9,329 nt of DNA from JBHEKP01 sp041859375. Lineage in GTDB: Bacteria; Hydrogenedentota; Hydrogenedentia; Hydrogenedentales; CAITNO01. Positions 5,918 through 9,329 of this stretch are shown here, piece by piece. The notes under the pieces are model-generated. The model saw nothing but the letters and a program-made list of their open reading frames with translations. It was not told the DNA's origin and searched no databases. Position 1 is the stretch's first letter, and each line of letters begins with the position of its first letter. The position numbers and the translations under genes were made by a program. Where the stretch lies: the NCBI GenBank assembly GCA_041859375.1, contig JBHEKP010000124.1:1-9329 (forward strand). The letters are read 5' to 3'.

Positions 5918-7291
5918 TCATACACCGTCCAGGAAGACGCCCCGGTTCAGCATGACTTCGGGCAGGCCTCCGGGGCAGACGTTGGTGGCGGCCTCGAAGA
6001 GGTGGCCGGCGGTCATGTGGAAGGGCAGGGCGCAGCAGCACTGGATGCCGGCGGCGCGGATGGCGATGGTGCCCGACTCGCTGTCCTCGAACCCGACCAC
6101 CCTGCCAAAATCGTCGGGGTTCACGCCAAGCTCGTGCATGGCGATGGAGTAAAGGTCGCGGTGGGGCTTGAGCCGGATTTCACTGGAGTCGGTGGCGGTG
6201 ATGATGCCGTCGTAATAGGCCTCCGGCGAGGCGAAGGCCGCGAGGATTTTTTCGCGGCGCGCCTCCGGCACGGGCCAGCCGGGAACTTCGCCGCGCAGCA
6301 CGCGGAACACCTCGCCGAGCACCAGATCCGCCTCGTAGGCAATGGAGGAGGTGACCAGCGCGACGCGCGCGGGGCGCGTTTCAAAACAGCGTCCGAGCGC
6401 GGCCAGCCGCGCCCGCGCGGCGTCCATGTCCGCCGGGGGGGTGACGCCGCATTTTTCCAGGTGCGCCGCCATCCCGTCGGCAAAGGCCGCCGCGTCCGCG
6501 CCGAGCAGGCCCCTGAGCAGCGCGAGAAAGACGCCGATGCCGGGCATGGGGCCGATGAGGCGCGCGCCGGGCACGCCCAGGACGGCCTCGGACTCCTCCG
6601 CGCCCCGGCCCCGGCCCACAAGCTCCAGCACCTCATGGTAGCGGTGGTAGTAGATGTCAATGCAGGCGCGGGTGAGGCTGCTCACATCGTCCAGCACAAA
6701 GGATCCGCCGTGGTCCGCCGCCAGCGCGTCCACCAGCGGGGCGGCCCCGCCGGTGCCGAGTTTTTTCCGAAGCTCCGCAAAGCGCCCGTCGCCCTCCAGC
6801 GCGCCGACACCCACCGCGGCCATGGTGTTGCGCACCTCGCGCCTGCGCTGGGCGTCGCGGCCGCACTCCAGGGTCCACGCCGCCGCGTGGATGTAGTGCC
6901 AGCGCAGGGGGCCGTCCTGGAAGCGGTCCCCGTAGGCGCGCACCAGGTGTTCCACATGCTTTGTGGTGCTGTTGCCGATGATGTGGGGGTAGTCCTTCTC
7001 ATGGTCGAGGCCCGGCCATGAGGGGTCGGCGGCGCGCCCGCAGGCGCGGCGCACCATGGAGTCCAGGGCGTGGATGCACAGGGGCTCGGTGGTGGTGGTG
7101 GTGCCGTCCATGTCCATGACGGCGGCGCGGAGGCCGCCGTCGAGGACGGCGCGCCCCGGCGCGAGGGGGTACACCTCGTAGGGCGGGTGGATGTAGGGCG
7201 GGTTCGCCACCACGGCGAAACGGCCGGAAAGGGCGGAAACAAGACGGGCGGCGCCGGCCGCGTCGGCAAACTTGGGGATGGATGAACTCAT
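5918..7291 (-). CDS. HAD-superfamily hydrolase/phosphomutase with a very large cap insertion
   Basis: A 457-residue protein. The four HAD motifs are present: I, D60-MD62-GT in VMDMDGTTTTTE (nucleophile D60, acid/base D62); II, VTSS (313-316); III, K375 in RLKPHRDLY; IV, E402-D403-S404 in GFEDSESG. The order and the FEDSESG motif resemble the beta-phosphoglucomutase-like subfamily I enzymes. Two features are unusual. About 59 residues precede motif I, and roughly 245 residues separate motifs I and II, against about 80-100 for ordinary members. Motif I is followed by five threonines encoded by five ACC codons. Likely activity is phosphate-monoester hydrolysis or phosphoryl transfer on a small metabolite; the substrate is unknown. 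Start ATG 7291 has GGGAG (7297-7301) 5 nt upstream. It begins 31 bp after the cyclase gene with no promoter between, so it is probably co-transcribed. Confidence 0.86.
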   Translation of the reverse strand: MSSSIPKFADAAGAARLVSALSGRFAVVANPPYIHPPYEVYPLAPGRAVLDGGLRAAVMDMDGTTTTTEPLCIHALDSMVRRACGRAADPSWPGLDHEKDYPHIIGNSTTKHVEHLVRAYGDRFQDGPLRWHYIHAAAWTLECGRDAQRRREVRNTMAAVGVGALEGDGRFAELRKKLGTGGAAPLVDALAADHGGSFVLDDVSSLTRACIDIYYHRYHEVLELVGRGRGAEESEAVLGVPGARLIGPMPGIGVFLALLRGLLGADAAAFADGMAAHLEKCGVTPPADMDAARARLAALGRCFETRPARVALVTSSIAYEADLVLGEVFRVLRGEVPGWPVPEARREKILAAFASPEAYYDGIITATDSSEIRLKPHRDLYSIAMHELGVNPDDFGRVVGFEDSESGTIAIRAAGIQCCCALPFHMTAGHLFEAATNVCPGGLPEVMLNRGVFLDGV

Positions 7292-7322
7292 GGAAACTCC
7301 CGAAACGGTTGGATGAACAGCC

Positions 7323-8981
7323 TCAGCGGCGCTGCGCCCCCTGCCTCAGCCCCGTGATCTCAAAGGCCTGCACGGCCTGGTCCTTGCCCTTCAGGTTCTG
7401 GGTGCCCATGGGCACGCCCGCGACCCGGTCACCCACGGCGCTCCAGACCTCCTGGCCCACCACGACGCGTCCCGGCCCCGCCATGTCGCAGAAGCGCTTG
7501 GCGGTGTTCACGCGGTCGCCCACGACGGTGAAGTCCATGCGCTTGGGCGAGCCGATGTAACCGGCGATCACCTCGCCCGCGTCAATGCCGACGCCAATCT
7601 GGAGCTGGGGCCTGCCCTCCTGCCCCCGGAGCAGGTTGAGCTCCGCGTTGCGCCGCATCATTTCCATGGCGGCGCAGACGCCCCTGAACTCCTCGTCGCC
7701 GGTGCGGATGGGCGCGCCGAAAAGCGCCATGATCTCGTCGCCGATGTACTTGTCCAGGGTGCCCTCGTACTTGAACACGATTTCTGTCATGGCCGTGAAA
7801 TGCTCGTTGAGCAACTCCACCAGGTCGTGCGGGGCGAGCTGCTCGGCGAGTTTGGAGGAGCCCCGGATGTCGCAGAAGAGGGTGGTGACGCGGGTCTTCT
7901 GGCCGCCGAGTTCCAGGTTCTGGCTGTCGCTGAGCACCTTTTCAACCAGCGCGTTGGGCAGGAAGCGCGCCAGGTTCTGGCGGCGCTTTTCGGACTCCAG
8001 CACCTGCCCGTGGAGGCGCGCGTTGTCGAGCGCCATGGCGGACTGCGCCGCGAGGGAGGAGAAAAGCTCCAAATCCTCCTCGGTGAAGCGCATGTCGGGC
8101 CTGCGGGTGTCCACATAGATGGAGCCGAGGATGCGGTCCTCCACCTTGAGGGGCACGCACATGGCGCCGGTGATCCTGTCGCGGATGACGCTGTCGCGCG
8201 CGCCGAATTCGCGGTTGGTGGCGCTGTCGGCCATGAGGACGGACTCGCCGTCTATGGCGGCCTGGCCCGCAATGCCCATGCTGGGGGAGGACGCCTCCAG
8301 GTCGCGGCCCATCTCGCGGGCCACCTTCACCCGCAGGGCGTTGCTTTTCTCGTCGCGGAGCATCACAAAGCCCCGGTCCGCCTCCAGCACCTCGAGCACC
8401 GTGTCCAGCGCCGCCGAAAGGCGCTTGTTCAGGTCGAAGTTGGAGGCCATCACCTGGTTGGCCTTGAGCAGGGCGGCCATGCGACGGTAGGCGCGGCCGA
8501 TGCGCACCATCTCCTCGGCGTTGGGCACGGGCGTGCGGTGCCTGATGGTGGCCGCGTCGGTGCCCTTGCGCGCGATGAGGGTCATGCTGGAGCCGACCCG
8601 GTCCATCTCGGCGCGGATGTGGTCGATGCTCTGGGTGAGCTGGGACTCGTTGTTTTGGGGGCCCTGCGGACGCCGCGCGGCGCCGTAGGCCGTGTCGTCG
8701 CGGAAGACCATGCGGCACTTGCTGCCGAACCAGACCTCGTCCATGTGCTTCAGCGCCCGTTCCATGACGCGCTGCCGGTTCACATAGGTGCCGTTCAGGC
8801 TTTTCAGGTCCCGGAGGACGATGAGGTTGTCGCGCCGGTAGAGTTTGGCATGGTACCGCGAAACCTCGTCGGCCACGAGCACCACGTCGTTGTCCTCCGA
8901 ACGGCCAAAGGACAACTCCGCCCCGGAAAGGGGCATCGTGATCGGCGGCACGCCGGGCTGTTCTATGATGACCTGCGGCAT
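7323..8981 (-). CDS. FHA-GAF-class III adenylate/guanylate cyclase
   Basis: A 552-residue soluble signalling protein. FHA domain, residues about 5-93: FGRSEDND, SRYHAKL and SLNGTYVN carry the phosphothreonine-binding residues. A linker with helical stretches follows (95-180). GAF domain, about 185-323: FVMLRDEKSNAL, GIAGQAAIDGESV, CVPLKVEDRILGSIYVD. Class III cyclase, about 362-543: metal-binding D371 (FCDIRGSS) and D415 (KYIGDEIMALFG), then DFTVVGDRVNTAKR with N492 and R496 for catalysis. K411 with T485 match the Lys/Thr base-selecting pair of class IIIb adenylate cyclases, so cAMP is the likelier product. FHA suggests control by a Ser/Thr kinase, and GAF control by a small ligand; both are inferences. 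ATG 8981 is chosen because GGAG lies 8 nt upstream and a promoter overlaps the longer GTG-started frame (9011), which would precede the transcript. Confidence 0.92.
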   Translation of the reverse strand: MPQVIIEQPGVPPITMPLSGAELSFGRSEDNDVVLVADEVSRYHAKLYRRDNLIVLRDLKSLNGTYVNRQRVMERALKHMDEVWFGSKCRMVFRDDTAYGAARRPQGPQNNESQLTQSIDHIRAEMDRVGSSMTLIARKGTDAATIRHRTPVPNAEEMVRIGRAYRRMAALLKANQVMASNFDLNKRLSAALDTVLEVLEADRGFVMLRDEKSNALRVKVAREMGRDLEASSPSMGIAGQAAIDGESVLMADSATNREFGARDSVIRDRITGAMCVPLKVEDRILGSIYVDTRRPDMRFTEEDLELFSSLAAQSAMALDNARLHGQVLESEKRRQNLARFLPNALVEKVLSDSQNLELGGQKTRVTTLFCDIRGSSKLAEQLAPHDLVELLNEHFTAMTEIVFKYEGTLDKYIGDEIMALFGAPIRTGDEEFRGVCAAMEMMRRNAELNLLRGQEGRPQLQIGVGIDAGEVIAGYIGSPKRMDFTVVGDRVNTAKRFCDMAGPGRVVVGQEVWSAVGDRVAGVPMGTQNLKGKDQAVQAFEITGLRQGAQRR

Positions 8982-9001
8982 CGTCTCTGCTCCGTGGGCA
9001 A

Positions 9002-9030
9002 ATGATAGCACCAGTCCGGGGCGGGGTCAA
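9002..9030 (-). promoter_or_regulatory. Sigma-70-type promoter for the cyclase-HAD unit
   Basis: On the - strand, TTGACC (9025-9030) and TATCAT (9002-9007) are separated by exactly 17 bp; each matches consensus at five of six positions. The start point would fall near 8995, giving a leader of about 14 nt that contains the GGAG site (8990-8993). This fixes ATG 8981 as the start of the cyclase. Confidence 0.7.
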
Positions 9031-9067
9031 AGGCGGGGCCTCCCCGCGACAGCCCCGTCCGGGCCGG

Positions 9068-9108
9068 AAAAAAAACCAGCCCCGGCCATGTTTCCATGAC
9101 CGGGGCTG
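9068..9108 (-). terminator. Intrinsic terminator of the OmpA-domain gene
   Basis: Read on the - strand, a 9-bp GC-rich stem CAGCCCCGG/CCGGGGCTG (9077-9085 with 9100-9108) can be extended past one mismatch by CATG/CATG around a 4-nt loop. Eight T residues follow (9068-9075). It sits about 50 bp after the stop codon of the right-edge gene and separates that gene from the cyclase promoter. Confidence 0.93.
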
Positions 9109-9158
9109 TGAACCTACTCTTTCGTGGTCAGAGCCGAAAGGCTTGGCCCGCCGTAAAC

Positions 9159-9329
9159 TTAGCTGCCGAGGGTGATGTTGAACACCGCGCGGCGGTTCAG
9201 CTTGCGGTTGGCGGCGGAGTCGTTCGGGACGGCCGGGGTGGTCTCGCCAAGGGACACGGTCTGGACGCGCGCATCGGCGATGCCGCTCTCAACCATGTAC
9301 TTCTTGACGGCGTCGGCGCGGCGCTGGCC
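9159..9329 (-). CDS. OmpA-family C-terminal (peptidoglycan-binding) domain, partial (5' end outside window)
   Basis: The frame is open from the right edge to TAA at 9159-9161 and gives 56 residues beginning GQRRADAVKKYMVESGIADA. It then reads RVQTVSLGETTPAVPND and SAANRKLNRRAVFNITLGS. This is the end of the OmpA/MotB-type domain: the GxRRA-x-AV-x-x-Y helix, the V-S-x-GE-x-x-P strand, and the final ND-x-x-AN-x-x-NRR-x-x-F block whose arginines contact peptidoglycan diaminopimelate in known members. Such proteins tie the outer membrane to the cell wall, as porin-like OmpA, Pal lipoproteins or gliding/motility-type anchors. The N-terminal part, and so the subtype, is outside the window. The gene ends with the strong terminator at 9068-9108. 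Confidence 0.9.
   Translation of the reverse strand, partial: GQRRADAVKKYMVESGIADARVQTVSLGETTPAVPNDSAANRKLNRRAVFNITLGS

Noticed and set aside
7800..9005. 401-residue + strand frame opposite the cyclase
   Set aside because: It is a shadow of the FHA-GAF-cyclase gene, whose conserved motifs and promoter lie on the - strand.
9009..9011. GTG start giving a 562-residue cyclase
   Set aside because: It lies upstream of the -10 element at 9002-9007, so it would not be in the transcript; ATG 8981 has a well-spaced GGAG.

Overview
This is a 9.3 kb piece of a GC-rich bacterial chromosome. A Gram-negative (diderm) host is suggested by an OmpA-type C-terminal domain at the right edge, a protein with two lipid-A-disaccharide-synthase N-terminal (LAB_N) repeats, and an HldE-like sugar kinase/nucleotidyltransferase. 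GxxExxY genes bordered by CGCGAAG-type repeats and FHA-GAF-cyclase proteins occur in deep-branching environmental lineages (PVC/FCB-like or Hydrogenedentes-like). That placement is only a guess; there is no rRNA or marker gene here to settle it.

Layout. Left edge (1-358, + strand): the 3' end of a family 2 glycosyltransferase, tail to tail with the next cluster. Positions 3740 down to 368 (- strand): an apparent three-gene operon. It encodes a membrane protein with two ungapped LAB_N repeats, a fused cytidylyltransferase-PfkB kinase in the reverse domain order to classical HldE, and a radical SAM/SPASM enzyme. A tRNA-Leu(CAA) with encoded CCA and its own promoter lies just upstream on the same strand (3948-3862). 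Next come a 9-bp minisatellite, then an M28-type membrane peptidase (- strand, 5286-4075). A GxxExxY-family gene (+ strand, 5425-5895) follows, bordered by inverted CGCGAAG-type repeats. Then there is a two-gene - strand unit: an FHA-GAF-adenylate/guanylate cyclase (8981-7323) followed by a HAD-family phosphatase/phosphomutase with a very large cap (7291-5918). Its promoter is clear. At the right edge, an intrinsic terminator ends a partial OmpA-domain gene (- strand).

How the genes may work together. The left half looks like envelope glycan or lipid assembly: polyprenol-type glycosyltransferase, LAB_N membrane protein, sugar-1-phosphate kinase/nucleotidyltransferase and radical SAM enzyme. 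The right half is signalling: a cyclase that can read phosphothreonine (FHA) and a small ligand (GAF), coupled to a HAD enzyme. No CRISPR array, transposase or phage gene was seen. The most unusual items are the reversed HldE-like fusion with its partners, the M28 peptidase with a hydrophobic insertion between its metal ligands, and the repeat-bordered GxxExxY gene.
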